The notes under the pieces are model-generated. The model was not told where the DNA came from. It saw only the letters and a list, made by a program, of their open reading frames with translations, and ran no database searches. 6,820 bases of DNA from JAQGMJ01 sp036271855 (lineage in GTDB: Bacteria; Pseudomonadota; Gammaproteobacteria; Burkholderiales; JAEUOS01). Numbering within the stretch: position 1 is the stretch's first letter; each line of letters starts with the position of its first letter. Both the position numbers and the translations under genes were made by a program. Shown piece after piece: positions 6,796 to 6,820 of the stretch. The stretch lies in contig DATAZV010000116.1 of assembly GCA_036271855.1 (NCBI GenBank), positions 1 through 6,820 of the forward strand, read 5' to 3'.

Positions 6796-6820
6796 GCAGT
6801 CTCCACCGCCGGCGGGGAGG

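Overview
The window is GC-rich, densely coding bacterial DNA that reads as the chromosome of a betaproteobacterium. The best guess is Oxalobacteraceae (Massilia / Duganella / Janthinobacterium type). That guess is an inference from codon use, from the look of the sulfite reductase and DUF934 proteins, and from the gene set. No database comparison was possible.

Layout, left to right. (1) An EAL-like protein gene on the + strand reaches the left edge and may continue beyond it. It has lost the residues needed for cyclic-di-GMP hydrolysis. (2) A four-gene block on the - strand (4264 down to 718) is read in the order: siroheme/[4Fe-4S] nitrite/sulfite reductase (cysI-like), DUF934 protein, uroporphyrinogen-III C-methyltransferase (cobA), rhodanese-like sulfurtransferase. 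The first two genes overlap by ATGA; the others are 53 and 57 bases apart, and both gaps hold inverted repeats. (3) A 391-base AT-richer intergenic region (4265-4655) separates this operon from a divergent LysR-type regulator gene on the + strand. (4) The LysR gene is convergent with a medium-chain oxidoreductase gene on the - strand. Between them lies a perfect 20-bp-stem hairpin with T tracts on both strands, a textbook bidirectional terminator, followed by two more dyads. (5) The right edge holds the promoter region of the oxidoreductase gene.

How the genes fit together. The reductase turns sulfite into sulfide and needs siroheme. CobA makes the siroheme precursor precorrin-2. The rhodanese handles sulfane sulfur. 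DUF934 is a protein of unknown function that accompanies this reductase in betaproteobacteria. The block is therefore a sulfite-reduction and siroheme-supply module. CysH, CysD, CysN, a CysJ flavoprotein and the later siroheme enzymes are not in the window. The LysR protein is not CysB-like but is placed to act on the shared intergenic region. The oxidoreductase is a separate transcription unit.

I found no mobile element, CRISPR array, tRNA, rRNA or recognisable riboswitch, and no evidence of a wholly new system. The parts with the most unknown biology are DUF934, the catalytically degenerate EAL-like protein, and the dyad-rich non-coding stretches.
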